64,000 nucleotides of DNA from Symsagittifera roscoffensis (lineage: Eukaryota; Xenacoelomorpha; Acoela; Convolutidae). Both the position numbers and the translations under genes were made by a program. The notes beneath the pieces are model-generated. The model did not search any database. It saw nothing but the letters and a program-made list of their open reading frames with translations, and was not told the origin of the DNA. The DNA is taken from contig NC_087067.1 in assembly GCF_963678635.1 (NCBI RefSeq), positions 46,738,001 through 46,802,000 on the forward strand, in the 5' to 3' direction. Position 1 is the first letter of the stretch, and each line of letters starts with the position of its first letter. Of the stretch, positions 9,901 through 18,055 are shown in pieces.

Positions 9901-10271
9901 GAGATGTCGGACAGTTCCGACATCTCCTCTCGATCCAACGTCCCGGTGGAAGTGGCATAATCATGGCCTTGTTCTACCGGAGTAGATTCACTCGCCAGCC
10001 TTCTGCCTCTCCCTTCCAGTCCATTTACTCCCTGGTTGTCGTTCATGGTATGGTCCGTATTGACCTCCACTTCTAACAGTTCTCTTCGCTCTTCTGAGGT
10101 CTTTTGACTTCTCGTTTCAACCATTCTGCCTGAAACCGTCCCCTCTTTATCGGACCGGGTTCGCTTGATCCAATCCACAAAAGGATCGGTCATCGTTTTT
10201 CTTTGCCTTTCAGGTATGAATTTCCTAGAGCTATTACCTCGTTTTGGTATCCTTGACTTGTCTAAACTCAT
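3963..10271 (-). CDS. gag-pol: Gag-Pol polyprotein: Gag, retropepsin, reverse transcriptase, RNase H
   Basis: One uninterrupted 2102-residue frame from an ATG at 10271. Residues 1-590 are low-complexity and Ser/Thr-rich with a charged coiled coil at about 305-430. Residues 597-770 resemble a retrotransposon Gag capsid (YKDESDGCIDTWIEVM onward). Two CCHC zinc knuckles lie at 801-814 and 853-866 (both CX2CX4HX4C). The retropepsin active site DTGA is at 1160-1163. RT shows FCCDFRYLN and the catalytic YVDD at 1645-1648. RNase H starts with LDTDAS (Asp 1793 and 1795) and ends with a tether before the stop. Gag and Pol share one frame, so no Gag/Pol recoding site is needed. The frame ends just before integrase, where a -1 shift is required. 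Gag is much longer than usual for Ty3/Gypsy. Confidence 0.95.
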   Translation of the reverse strand: MSLDKSRIPKRGNSSRKFIPERQRKTMTDPFVDWIKRTRSDKEGTVSGRMVETRSQKTSEERRELLEVEVNTDHTMNDNQGVNGLEGRGRRLASESTPVEQGHDYATSTGTLDREEMSELSDISTEVTATRRSPTDNTMMASGTGKQTTSSSFSERMKNTFGNIFPFSMGGGAGNDGESQEEEDEEEQGDFGSQVSLNSSIQESEAHVGRETGTMDKFGVVTTISKEANTPGQSKDFTIRTSSEPQPEESRTRGLGNALADPEINNDKTSRQRVKARISTSTKLPGTDRVTPPLVTPLMDNGAALEEALTNIVGSLGEQNEQMSIRMSELKRAVHIERESLREEINRNRQEVGRSEKRLKERTDEHMTRNLSRMTREAEQRELRLRADMEKLRIQQEQSLGSLDTKIDAMMERRTQAIMDRLDGLLSSKSGPKEGEPNSGGPSREPRVNFNEHQRRKTNGSTRGRGSSSGYATRGNTAWGPNSRASSTGNRQTSNERPTQSTHATGRSDSGNMGHTSPRRSHMGQAGNAHGDSDCRDTPHTEPSTRCEDTQAGHSRDATAMATAFEPLNRSLETFLTRLSRTNERSEKSRRVFKKPRCYKDESDGCIDTWIEVMKLHFEEEDLSERQECSALTSNLEGTALNCVMAKKQYQRDTAEKIFEILLNRFGSGVQGHQAMMRFEKRRQREDETIDKFLDDLEMLRRRSQPDESNRRMNLAVASKFIDGVKNDELRTMLATHYTPLSTNAPTPEELRLKSKEYLLLKPPSRSGYYKNNYGNFNNGPANQGNNWYKPRDDMDKRRSCANCSSTDHHVSACPAYKQGMKAIGFSLEDEDASELDHEDFMRGVIAKFGPRCFFCNLEGHFKSDCPQFWDAVADIKHPRHEEALSGVKASKARLLSEAEARRKDKPQELAAKKMQAVTEEAREPEPATAADDFKIDYKAAAKDALNRVQQELVTKEIEQKVKLELENEKLQEQLNTFEATEFEETKTPSSLDMKLKVISGKRFGMAPQGKKIQSIISVAGHQVIRNLSEPSEFTLMHLDTYADYLRQVEPRTESRAVRALLTTGGPRMKKLHGRYLEVYGPYQIMLNVDGISIYTRTYITTDDDQMGQIYLGEEELKVRRIGHDAMMEQDAVHIGYEADVTAHLLDTNGTKIGVTGLLDTGAVVSVMPIKTWERMGFTREDLIPTNLRLAAANRGAIYVAGRTPVTVLHMGGRNLWMSFLVVENLDDADQFILGRDFVRNFDVMIDLNNGLIRIRNPDRKYVKRPINRLITDENKVPVFLDRKVKLQPGQAVVAIFRMRNLNSLSDSKQVCLVPNPNSQSSVILGRSFSVTRNGLCVSVLLNTLDTTVSIQRGKKLGYALPMRTDYEETQNLKKYSVKDCPYHANKDKILKRIDELKSIRKLFSMKSETDDGLSSCSNFPERPSSYELDSDKPVLPEIENLKGKIGEGDFEKLRDLLDRNAEVFSKHKADIGCCNFVEHEIELEEGAVPHREGARRMTPHKSEACRAEIEMLLEYDMIEPSKSPWACGVVMAKKKGGQFRFCCDFRYLNAVTIKDAYPIPRIDESLSKLGDAKFFTTLDLGSAFWQVPLRKKDREKTGFACELGLYQWKRMPFGLCNATATFQRLMAQALTGVTKKYGNLLMCYVDDVVIATPTLEDHIDRLDEVFGCMKRAGLKCKPSKCEILRDSIKYLGRMVDRHSVRPDPEAVEAVLTWKAPRTDTQLISFLGFANYYREFIKGYADKVYPMQKLMRNKGKKFEWNDEAQVAFENIKRELCEAPVLGMPTEKGMYVLDTDASVVAISGILHQEQEWNGRTVLRPIAYGSKVLSDTEMKYGAPKAEMFAVVTFVEKYRAYLGSAPFKLRVDNRALSWLKTYSMDQSYIGRWIVRLDGYHMIIEHRMRDKHQNADSLSKKTEFYERLEQKQTNQAEVKEGFSFLDKETYEALPLTRWLDKSGHPIPGHPELPVEKAAEIKILSREDPVPLDLLLRSNLVQQELSRMNINSLSLLDKTVQVTPQVMRILGGLLEREVTRDDPEWTAAVASLTVSEKVKIMPSRQQHEENKRDCRTIVQQLVSSIPQEILTSTSYGQKDGRAASKRKLSPL

Positions 10272-11049
10272 TCTTTATTTGTCACTTTCCTATGCCTACT
10301 CTTGACTCAATTGCTAGAGACCTTATAGTTTTATTAACAATAATAATGACACAACACAATAAATTTCACCAGATTCTATTAAATAGTGACCACGAATCCC
10401 TGTATGTTGTCAGAGTACAGTTTGTATAAAATTTATTCACACTAGCCGATTATCGGTCCAAAGATCTGGAAACTAGCACAATATGATGTTATCAGTCAAT
10501 TTAAAAGATAGTGTAGTCACCACCCAATCAAGCACAGTTTAGGTTGATTTAAAATCAAAAACAAAAATTATATATTGACACAATATGAATGTATATTTTA
10601 AAAAAACGTATGCGTCTTGTACTCTTAGTCGGTCGCAGTACAATAGTCGAACCTGTCTTTTTAAAGAAAAAGCTTTCCCTGCTTGGTGCTGCACCAAACA
10701 GACAAAACTTTGAAGGCAGTAATTTTCTCAAGTGGGCGTCTATTGCACCCACCGAGTACTGTGTTACCTATCTGGCTTCGGACTGCCCGAGCTAGACCTA
10801 CTAAAATCCTCAGGGCAGTCACTTTTCCCAAAAACGTATTATGATTCAATCCACACCAATGAGTCACGCTCTTTTTAATTTAGACTTAGTGTCGCGAATA
10901 TCCGAGTTCGGACCTGTTTTGTACTAGTCTGGTTCTTTTTGAGAGGCAAGTTACCAGTGCAGTCACTGATACCTAGCCTGTGTATTAATAACCTAATACC
11001 TCTCGCCTCTTAGTCCCTCTTTCGTTTACCTAAGTCCTTAATAAAATAA

Positions 11050-11237
11050 TACCCCTCCGGATTGGCACAAATAGGACCCTTCCGGACTGTCAGAATATGG
11101 ACCCCTCCGGATTGGGACCCCTCGGAATTAGCAACTATAAGACCCCTCCGGATTCGGACCCCTCCGGTTTTGTAGAAAGTAGACCCCTCCGGATTCGGAC
11201 CCCTCTGACTTTGAAAAATTTCGACCCCTCCGGATTG
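11050..11237 (-). repeat. Dense cluster of GACCCCTCCGGATT motifs
   Basis: About nine exact or near-exact copies in 190 bp, starting near 11051, 11075, 11101, 11116, 11141, 11157, 11182, 11198 and 11223, all in the same direction. In element sense they read AATCCGGAGGGGTC. Spacing runs from 15 to 26 bp and the sequence between copies is not conserved, so this is a motif array and not a simple tandem repeat. That pattern suggests a binding site for a protein or a repeated RNA element. Confidence 0.8.
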
Positions 11238-11488
11238 GGAGCCCTTAGCTCTGTCAAAGTAGCTTTCCGTAGTTTTCTTAATTTCAGCTTATACCCCTCC
11301 GGATACGTTCTGCGTTGCTTTTATGCTGTTTGAATTAACTGGGAAGGGTATAGGGTCCTTTCCTAGACCCCTCCGGATTGAAGTTAAGGCACTTATTTGA
11401 CAATTCACACTAACGGTGAAGGGTCTTATCACTTGCCTAATTTCGACTCTATTATGGTTGTCTTGTGCCTTCAGCCCTCCCTTTTTGT

Positions 11489-11806
11489 CTAGAACTGTCT
11501 TAAGTTACTTAGTTCAATCGCTATCAACTTTTGGTAGAGGTATAAGGGTTTTTCAGAAAAATTTATAAAACGTGAAGGGTGTACCCCTCTGGATTTGTGT
11601 AATTTGCTAAAAACAATCTCAAAAAATTTTCTCGCTCGCTTTTTCGAGTAATTCTCTTTCCTACTAGTAAGTTCAGCTAATTTCTGATCTAATTGTACCA
11701 AGATTGACTCGATATGCTCTGTAGTTCCAAAGTTATTAACCAAAACGTCCTTTTTTCCAAACTCAAAAATTTTCTCTCTTATAGGTTCCGCTAACTTTTT
11801 CCGCAA
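11489..11806 (-). CDS. Small sense-strand ORF in the leader, unknown
   Basis: 105 codons in element sense, Lys/Arg/Glu-rich, with an amphipathic stretch (VLVQLDQKLAELTSRKE). It lies between leader motif copies. I recognise no domain, and in AT-rich DNA an open frame of this length can arise by chance. It might be an upstream ORF of the genomic RNA. Confidence 0.2.
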   Translation of the reverse strand: MRKKLAEPIREKIFEFGKKDVLVNNFGTTEHIESILVQLDQKLAELTSRKENYSKKRARKFFEIVFSKLHKSRGVHPSRFINFSEKPLYLYQKLIAIELSNLRQF

Positions 11807-11932
11807 ATCTGGTCCTTTCGACCTAAAAATTATTGATCCGAGCTCAGAAGGCCTATACTCTTCTAGTTCAATGCAAAAGACCCGATCTAAAACGCTATTG
11901 TAGAAAAAATTTGCGAAAAACTATGCTACCTG

Positions 11933-12005
11933 GACCCCTCCGGATTGATGAATCCACCAAATCAACCACGTTACGTTCGATTTCTCTGCAACCCGGAAGG
12001 CTTTC
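11933..12005 (-). repeat. LTR-like module inside the leader, copy 1
   Basis: GACCCCTCCGGATTGATGAATCC is followed by AATCAA and, about 40 bp on, CCCGGAAGGCTTTC. This is the same order as LTR positions 71-142 (GACCCTTCCGGATTCTTGAATCC ... AATCAAG ... AATCCGGAAGGCTGG), so it looks like a diverged internal copy of that part of the LTR. Confidence 0.55.
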
Positions 12006-13021
12006 GGGTAGCGGGTTTTAAAACTTGTAGATTCACTAGTGGACGTTGTCCGAACAACTATTTTTACTTTCCTACCTCAAAAATTTTCAAAAAATTTTCT
12101 AAATTTTTAGTGTTTCTTACTATCAAAAATTGGGAAAATTTGGTTTTTGGTACCAAACTAGTTCCAACCACTTCCGAACTAAAGTTAACCGGTTCTACTT
12201 ATTACAGTAGTGCAGTTACGATGTAACACACTAACTTAGCGCTTTTTTCCGTTTCAAAAAATATCGATATCTCAAAAATCGCGACTTGTGGGGGGATCAA
12301 AATATCGCTATTTTGACCCTAAAAACCGGTCTGTTTTCGTTGTTTTTCACTGAAAAACGATATATGACTATTAATATAGGCTATATGAATAATAATATTA
12401 GTAATACTATACCCCTCCGGGTTTGTTTATTATCCGAATTAAGGTGCTTAACTCGGATATTCGCAGTTCGGTGAAGGGTCACTACAGTGCAGCACTGTCG
12501 AGCCCCCCACAGATTACTATCTTACTTTTTGTACCAAAAGGGATACAAAACTTGTTAACGATACCCAACAGTCGATTGTTGTTGTCGTTGAGCCCCTTCT
12601 TGTTGCTCCTTGAACTGCTTGCCGGATCGGTCTTCACCCAAGACCCTTCCGAATTGAGCGCAAATCAGCTGACCCTTCCGGATTGAGCGCAATTTATCAT
12701 TAACGTGCTTAAATGCTCAAATAACCCTACAGTACAAGCCTCACAAACGGGCCTCAAAATTGATCGTAACGATCCTGACTGATATAAATGCCTGTAACTA
12801 CAATATATCTATCAACAACAAACGGGGGGGTTGAATCACATCTTGTCTGGGGGGATGATTTCTACTGATTTTCTACTTTTTTACTGTTTTTGGTTTTTTC
12901 GGTAATTTTTTATGTTTTTTGTTTTTCTTGGGTACTATACCACTTTTTGTTTGGTTTTACTTATATCTTTAAATGTTTTTGGTCACAAACCACTCAGGGG
13001 ACGAGGGGTTCGCGATTCCCC

Positions 13022-13095
13022 CCACCCTTCCTGGTTCATGAATTTTCGGTCTTAACTAGGTTAAAAAACTATTCACGGCAATCCGGAAGGCTTCC
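13022..13095 (-). repeat. LTR-like module inside the leader, copy 2
   Basis: CACCCTTCCTGGTTCATGAA, then about 45 bp, then CAATCCGGAAGGCTTCC. It has the same layout as LTR positions 71-142 and as leader copy 1, with more divergence in the first half. Confidence 0.45.
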
Positions 13096-13812
13096 GCGTT
13101 CCGAACTACCCTTCCGCCCCGGCAGTTTAGGCCTATTAAGGGCGTTAATGTGAGCATCCGCTCGGCGCGGAGTGCTCGTTAACGGTTCCGCCGGTCATGA
13201 TGTTACGAAAGAATAACACCCAGGAGCGCCATAAAAACATACATGTAACATTCGCCCGGAAGATACATATCGACGGATAACAAAACTAAGTCTTAAGACG
13301 ACTGGCTAGCGTCTAAACAGAGCTTTGCATGTTTTTCACCGTCTCTACCAAGCCAGTACTTTTCGGTGGTCTTACTTACATCGGGTCGACAAAAACGTTA
13401 CTGCTCTCCGGCTTCGACCAGAACGCTCAAATTAACTGAATTACATGCAAAAATAGTGAGCTCATGGCTGGGTCTCAGTATCCCCAGACCACGAGGTCAC
13501 TCCTAAAAACAGGGCTACTACTTATCATATTACTATTGTTTTTGTTCAGTAGATAAAAATCATCATCTCCATCGAAGATGGATCAACCCTTTCCCCCAAC
13601 TCCTAGCACCTCATCCTTGTCAAAACTAATCAAAATATCAGTTAAATTCAAGTCAGGACATGACAGGATGCTAAAAGTTTATGTGAGTTAATAAAAGTTT
13701 CCGTCCCGAGACCCTTCCGGATTCTTGAATCCGCCGAATCAAGCTCCTTACTCTTGATTTCTTGCTAATCCGGAAGGCTGGTTCTCACCCTTCACCGTTC
13801 TTGGCAACGGCC

Positions 13813-13844
13813 TTGCAACTATTGTAGCAGCACAATAGTTGCAA
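13813..13844. other. 13-bp perfect stem-loop in the 5' LTR
   Basis: Identical to the stem-loop at 174-205 of the other LTR. Confidence 0.7.
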
Positions 13845-13985
13845 CTCGGAACGTTCTCTGCTATTCTGTAGTTCGTTGTCGTTTTCCAATCTCGATTTTC
13901 GTACTGTTCGCAATCGCAGATAAAAGTTGTTCTGTTTTTCACTCGCTTTTTGTTAAAATGGCCGTTTCAGCATTTCTCAGAAATG

Positions 13986-14035
13986 TGACGTCATCATTCG
14001 AATTTTTGAAAATTTAAAATACTAGAATATTCTAG
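13986..14035 (-). promoter_or_regulatory. CRE and HSE-like palindromes in the 5' LTR
   Basis: TGACGTCA at 13986-13993 and CTAGAATATTCTAG at 14022-14035. As this is the 5' LTR, these are the copies placed to drive the element's transcription leftward. Confidence 0.45.
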
Positions 14036-14163
14036 CCCTCACCGTTTGGCTAAACGTTCCAATAACGTCGCTAATCCTTCGAAATCATCAACTCGGAAGG
14101 CTTACTGCTCAAAATTCGAATCCTGCATAAATTGCATTTTGGCCATTCTGGTCGAATGTCACA

Positions 14164-14570
14164 TTATCAAAAGCAATTTTCTTTTCACTGTCTTTCAATC
14201 CACCAAGCTCATATTTGTTAACATGTCTATCAGAGTATCATTTTTTATACATCCCCTGTTTGATTTCTTTGATTATGTTAGAAGAAATTTTGCTAAAACG
14301 TAATTTTCAAACGTTTTTGCAATTATGTGCATTGTTTAAATTTTTACAAAAAACTAATCTAAATGACGATAATACATCAATTTACAAATGTTATTTACAA
14401 TAATTCACATACATTTTGGTTCTAAACCATCGTGTTAAAAAATTAGCCAATCACAGTTGACCTCTAAGTTACTGTTAAGATTAAATTTTGTAACCTCTAA
14501 AATTAATTAAACAGTTTTAAATTAATTTGTCTGGAAGTTTCTGAGTGATAATTTTGATTTAGACCTGATC
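14164..14570. other. No gene seen; AT-rich flank
   Basis: AT-rich sequence between the Gypsy LTR and the Penelope-like element. It may include the 3' part of that element, but no feature is recognisable. Confidence 0.5.
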
Positions 14571-14639
14571 GTTTTATATAAAAAACCAAAATTATTTTGT
14601 GAATAAATTTTCAGTGTTAAATCCCTGCTCCTAAACTCA

Positions 14640-14910
14640 TCGCGCATGTTCAAGTCCGGTTTCTCTTTCCTGATATGTATCGCCTCTAGTGTTAGCAATT
14701 TTGTTTGGTTGTTTGACCTATCTATAATTTCCCAACTAAAATCTGCGCTATTTCCCTCAAATTAGCATTGCTGAAGTTGGAGGCCTTTCGGTGAGTCCGC
14801 TTTCTTATGTTCCTCAATTCTGGTGGTCAAATGTCGAACAGTTTGTCCAACATTGGTTGAAGTCTATCCACTACATGACATTTGATAAACCACTCTTGAC
14901 TTGAGGTCAG
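14640..14910 (-). pseudogene. GIY-YIG endonuclease remnant of the Penelope-like element
   Basis: The minus strand reads SRVVYQMSCSG, a stop in place of a Cys, then TSTNVGQTVRHLTTRIEEHKKAD. The VVYxxxCxxC...VGQTxRxLxxRIxEH pattern is the zinc-associated GIY-YIG variant of Penelope-like elements. It is followed by LTLEAIHIRKEKPDLN, their usual C-terminal block. The last Tyr of YIG-type GIY-YIG is replaced (TNVG), so it is probably dead even without the stop. Confidence 0.72.
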
Positions 14911-15181
14911 TAGAAAATGCTGACTTCAGTGATAGTAAACATGATTCTAATTTTCTTGCGTTGAAAACCACTTAAACCTTTTTTAATTTTCGTAACCTGT
15001 TAGCAAAATATTGGCTTTGGTTACCTCTATATTGCACCATCAGCATTGGGGGCTTCACATCCTTTGGTGATTGAGTTGAGAAACACCTCTAACTATCCAG
15101 GGGCTTTGCCCTTACACTCGATTATTTTGCACAGGGCGTCTGCCGCCACCTTTACGGACCAATTTTTAGGGTACTAATTTG

Positions 15182-15532
15182 TCAGCAATTGCGCCCTTTT
15201 AGTTTCCATAGCCTAAAAACTAAAAGCCTACTCCTAAAAACCCTGTTTACAGTGCCTTGGAAAACACTACGCTTATACTGAGTTGGGGCGCAGCTTCTAT
15301 AGTTCAGTATAGTCCCAGTATCTGTTGCTTTTTGATACCAACTGCAAGTTACACCTCTACCCTGAATTACAATTATGTTCAAATTCAGGAACGGCAAATT
15401 CCCCTTCGAATTAGTTTCCTCTAGAGTGAACTGCAGATTTGGATGAAGAGAATTGGCGGCATCGAGAAGACAACTCGGCTCTTCTCTGACTGTTCTAACA
15501 ATGTCATCCACATACCTGAGGAACCATTTCAC
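15182..15532 (-). pseudogene. Penelope RT, motif C (YVDD) to thumb
   Basis: A 116-residue open stretch: KWFLRYVDDIVRTV carries the catalytic YVDD. NSLHPNLQFTLEE, GNLPFLNLN, CSWYQKATDTG and CAPTQYKRSVFQGTVNRVFR are the ordered conserved blocks after motif C in Penelope-like RTs. The frame is lost beyond 15182. Confidence 0.82.
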
Positions 15533-15567
15533 CTGGGGAGTATACCTCTCCTTGTTCTTAGCGCGGC

Positions 15568-15717
15568 AGCAGCTTTCACAGTATCAGATTATCTCGGTTT
15601 CTGATGAGTAAACGTCATCGGATATTTTTCCGCATTTTAGATGATACCAATTTTGGCAACTCTCGCATTGAAACCCCTTTGATCTATATGTAACTTTCCT
15701 GCTGCAACATGGGCACA
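15568..15717 (-). pseudogene. PHD-type zinc finger inserted in the Penelope RT
   Basis: Minus-strand reading: CPCCSRKV, then FQCESCQNWYHLKCG, then ISDDVYSSETEII, a TGA stop, then YCESCC. Cys and His spacing (CX2C, CX2C, X4H, X2C, then CX2C) is that of a C4HC3 PHD finger. The stop sits where PHD fingers have their conserved Trp two residues before the last Cys pair, so it is probably a TGG to TGA change. It lies between RT motif B (about 15800-15850) and YVDD (about 15502-15513). Confidence 0.68.
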
Positions 15718-15779
15718 AAACAATTTTGTAATTAATTTGCTGTATCTCCGTTCTCATCGGTTTTTCTTGTCTTAGAGCA

Positions 15780-16440
15780 AACTCGTACTCTTTCAGCCAT
15801 AATCACCAGAGTTACTGCGAGGGACGCGCCCATTGCTAATTCATCAACTTGCACATAGCATGAATCATTTCATTTAAAAAATACTTTGCTGACCGCCATA
15901 TTCAAAAGTCTTTTCATGGTTGCTATTTAAATTTCAGAAGGAAACTCCTGGCTGTACAGCTTCTGTAAAGCAATTTCAATTGCCCTTCTTCAGGGGAACA
16001 TTGGTGTACAAACTTTTCACATCAAGTGATTTTATGGTTTCATCCGGATCTAGAGCAATGTTTTCAATTATTTCTCTGGCATCTTTAGTTTGAAAACCTC
16101 TAGTTCACATGAAATTTCACCGATGTTTTCTTTTTCTTCGTTTAAGAGAAGGAAACGTCAATATCAGCCAAAAATTGCGTTTTTGTTAAACTAGTCCTCT
16201 GGCCTCTTGACAGTATCACGCTGATTCAATGTTATCAAGCACTTTAACTGATCTCTCAGTTTTTACCACCGAGGTATATATCTTGTCTTTGCTGATTTTG
16301 TATGGTTTCCTGACGTTGCTTATAAGCTTGCTTTGAATTAATGCTTAAAGAAATCTAAAATAGATGCCTACAAGTTTTCGTCAATTTTTACTGCACCAGT
16401 GATCCAGCCTCCGTGTTTATCTCCACATACCTTTTGATGG
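15780..16440 (-). pseudogene. Penelope RT, fingers and palm up to motif B
   Basis: Broken frames give KHGGWITGAV (about 16400), RRAIEIALQKLYSQEFPSE (about 15960) and CYVQVDELAMGASLAVTL (about 15810-15860). The last is motif B of Penelope RTs (QxDGxAMGSPLxPxLA). Several stops and at least two frame changes separate the pieces. Confidence 0.65.
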
Positions 16441-16901
16441 TAACGGAGAGGTTTTTGGGGAAAAATTAAGGTTAAAACTTGAAATTAATTGAGAGATTTG
16501 TAGTTTCTGAGAACTGGCAGCAAAATTTAACGATAATGACACCACAAAAAAAGTTTTTTTTCAGGTGCTAGAATTTCGTTGTTTTAAATTCTCAAGTATT
16601 TATGAAAAGCATGAAGAAACGAGGCTGAAAGAATCCATTTTCTTGTTCAGCGAATATTCTAAAACGGAAAATGGGGAAACCCTGAACAATCAGTTAAACG
16701 GCCACTCGCTGTGATACCCTCATATAAAACAGAAAGAGTCAGAAAGAACATATGAGACTCATGTTTCAAAAAAAACTAAAAGTGGTTCGAATTGTTTAAA
16801 ATTTGTCGATCATGTCAGAGAGTCATTAAGCTATCAAAAACTATAATAAAACCCGTTGAAATCAAGGTTAAAAGAAAATTGAAGAATACTCGACAACAAA
16901 G
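16441..16901. other. No gene seen; AT-rich spacer left of the array
   Basis: Noncoding and AT-rich. A short stretch near 16690-16720 (CGGCCACTCGCTGTGATAC) also occurs inside the LTR-like blocks of the right-hand array (41478, 46075), so a sliver of the array family probably lies here too. Confidence 0.45.
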
Positions 16902-17299
16902 AGATCGATTTGATTTTTTTTGTCTCGGTTTCTAAGTTTTCAATAAAATTTAAAAACCAAGAAGTATATGTTCCAATTTCAACAGTAAATTGAAATATAA
17001 CAAGCTGAAAAAAAATTAACACTTATTACTTTTTCAATTACTAGCGGATAAAGTGTAGAAGGAGAGATTTAAAAGAACGTTAATTTACGCAATAAGCAAT
17101 TTACAATAAGCAAAACTACCATTTGAAAAAAAGGTTGAAACAAACCAACTTAATTAAGTTGTCTTTTACCAACAAAACCAAATGTTTCAATATGGAGTTA
17201 CAATTGAACGACAAATTGTAAACAAAACTGTTAGACAGCGAGAGAACATTTTCGCTCATAAATTTTATTATTAAGGGTTAAGCGGCTAGCCCTCTTGCC

Positions 17300-18055
17300 A
17301 GGAGTTATCACCCAGAATTTTTTGGTTAACGGCGGGTAACTTGTTACCCTGCCTTCTTGGTGTAATTTTCGTGATAAATCAAGAACGTTTCCTAACAGTT
17401 GGCGAACAATTGTTGTGCAGTTTGGAAAGTTTGACAGCGCTACCTGGATCTGCACAAACATCCATCGGTGTCCAAAAGTTTTCAAAAGCAGAGAAAAGTG
17501 CAAGAATACCCAGCAGACACAAAAAACTAGAAAAACTTTTCACTAAGATTGGAAACGGTACCAACTTCAGTAGCAAAGAGGTTTTAACCAGAATCATGCA
17601 GGATTTTAAAGAAATAAGCCGACCACTTTAAGTTGATTCGCTGAAAACAGTAAGCAAAAGAAGAAGTTTCTTGAAGGTATTGAGCAAGCGAAAAGAAGCT
17701 ATTAACGTATATAATGACAGCGAATTTGTTTCTTATATCAATTTGAAAAAACAGTTTCAATTAAACGGACTCTGTAGTAGCAACGAAAGATCATTGCATC
17801 AGCAACCATTTCATTTGGGTAATCTTACTAGGCTGGATGGTGCTCAGTTGTCATCACAGAGAACTAAAAAGCACAGACCATATTTGCTCGACCTAACCAG
17901 GGTTTTTCAGGCAGTTCAATTTTAGAAAGAATCAATCAGAAAAACCAAAATAAAAAATGATGCAAAAACATTTTATCGGGCATACGGAAGTAAGAAAATT
18001 GAAAAGCGTAAAGCCATGAAAAAGATCGTGGATGATTTAGAAAAAAGTGAATAGG
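17300..18055 (+). pseudogene. Segment 1: partial retropepsin end, linker and RT start
   Basis: LLPCLLGVIFVINQE corresponds to LLCLLGLDFMIDQE of segment 2, the end of a retropepsin (LxxPLLLGxDFL-type). The linker ends near 17925 and a piece resembling an RT start follows in another frame (KRKAMKKIVDDLEKSE, about 18000-18050). It then breaks off into gag of the next piece. It is a diverged paralogue of 18545-19500, so each unit carries an internal duplication. Equivalent copies begin near 20345, 24080, 27125, 30165 and 33885. Confidence 0.65.

Larger units (their letters stand above)
11238..12690 (-). repeat. Dispersed further copies of the CCTCCGGATT motif
   Basis: Further copies in the same direction at about 11292, 11366, 11582 (CTCTGG variant), 11933, 12411, 12641 (CTTCCG) and 12671 (CCTTCCGGATT). 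With the dense cluster this gives about sixteen in the leader, plus one in each LTR at about 71 and 13710. Confidence 0.7.
10272..13639 (-). other. Long 5' leader between LTR and gag
   Basis: About 3.4 kb with no long sense frame, against a few hundred bases in most Ty3/Gypsy elements. It holds the CCTCCGGATT motif arrays, two LTR-like modules (11933-12005 and 13022-13095) and G-runs near 12290, 12823 and 12850. The primer-binding site should lie at the right end of this leader. I could not fix it because the outer LTR edge is not visible. A minus-strand TGG at about 13491 (TGGTCTGGGGATACTGAG) is one candidate but has no LTR end beside it. Confidence 0.75.
1..14163 (-). mobile_element. Ty3/Gypsy LTR retrotransposon, nearly complete
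   Basis: The same sequence of about 522 bp occurs at 1-522 and 13640-14163 in direct orientation, and between the copies the minus strand encodes Gag, retropepsin, reverse transcriptase, RNase H and integrase in the Ty3/Gypsy order (integrase last). On the minus strand the LTR starts TGTGAC directly after a G-rich tract ending GGGGAGTA, the usual polypurine tract/LTR junction. The left LTR runs off the window, so its outer end and the target-site duplication cannot be read. The two visible LTRs differ only by a 2-bp indel (near 292 and 13932), so insertion is recent. Internal length of about 13.1 kb is large for the group because of a 3.4-kb leader and a C-terminal Pol extension. Confidence 0.93.
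13640..14163 (-). repeat. 5' LTR of the Ty3/Gypsy element
   Basis: Matches 1-522 with a single 2-bp difference. The outer edge at 14163 is defined by TGTGAC on the minus strand and by loss of the match from 14165. The inner edge may lie further left than 13640, because the matching copy is cut at the window start. The flank TTATC at 14164-14168 would be the candidate target-site duplication. Confidence 0.88.
14571..16440 (-). mobile_element. Decayed Penelope-like element (RT + GIY-YIG)
   Basis: Read on the minus strand from 16440 to 14571, fragments in shifting frames give a Penelope-type RT (QVDELAMGASLA, then RYVDD, then HPNLQFTLEE, LPFLNLN, KATDTGTILNYRSCAPTQYKRS) followed by a GIY-YIG-type endonuclease. 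RT before GIY-YIG is the hallmark order of endonuclease-positive Penelope-like elements. Several stops and frameshifts make it inactive. A PHD-type zinc finger lies within the RT. Confidence 0.8.

Noticed and set aside
10555-10867. Overlapping 60-70-codon frames in the leader
   Set aside because: Short, on both strands, without motifs or start context; likely chance.
12286-12860. G-quadruplex in the leader (runs of G6-G7)
   Set aside because: Only isolated runs, too far apart to form a standard four-run quadruplex.
13491-13508. Primer-binding site TGGTCTGGGGATACTGAG (minus strand)
   Set aside because: Starts with TGG, but no LTR end is visible beside it and the tRNA is not recognised; kept only as a candidate.
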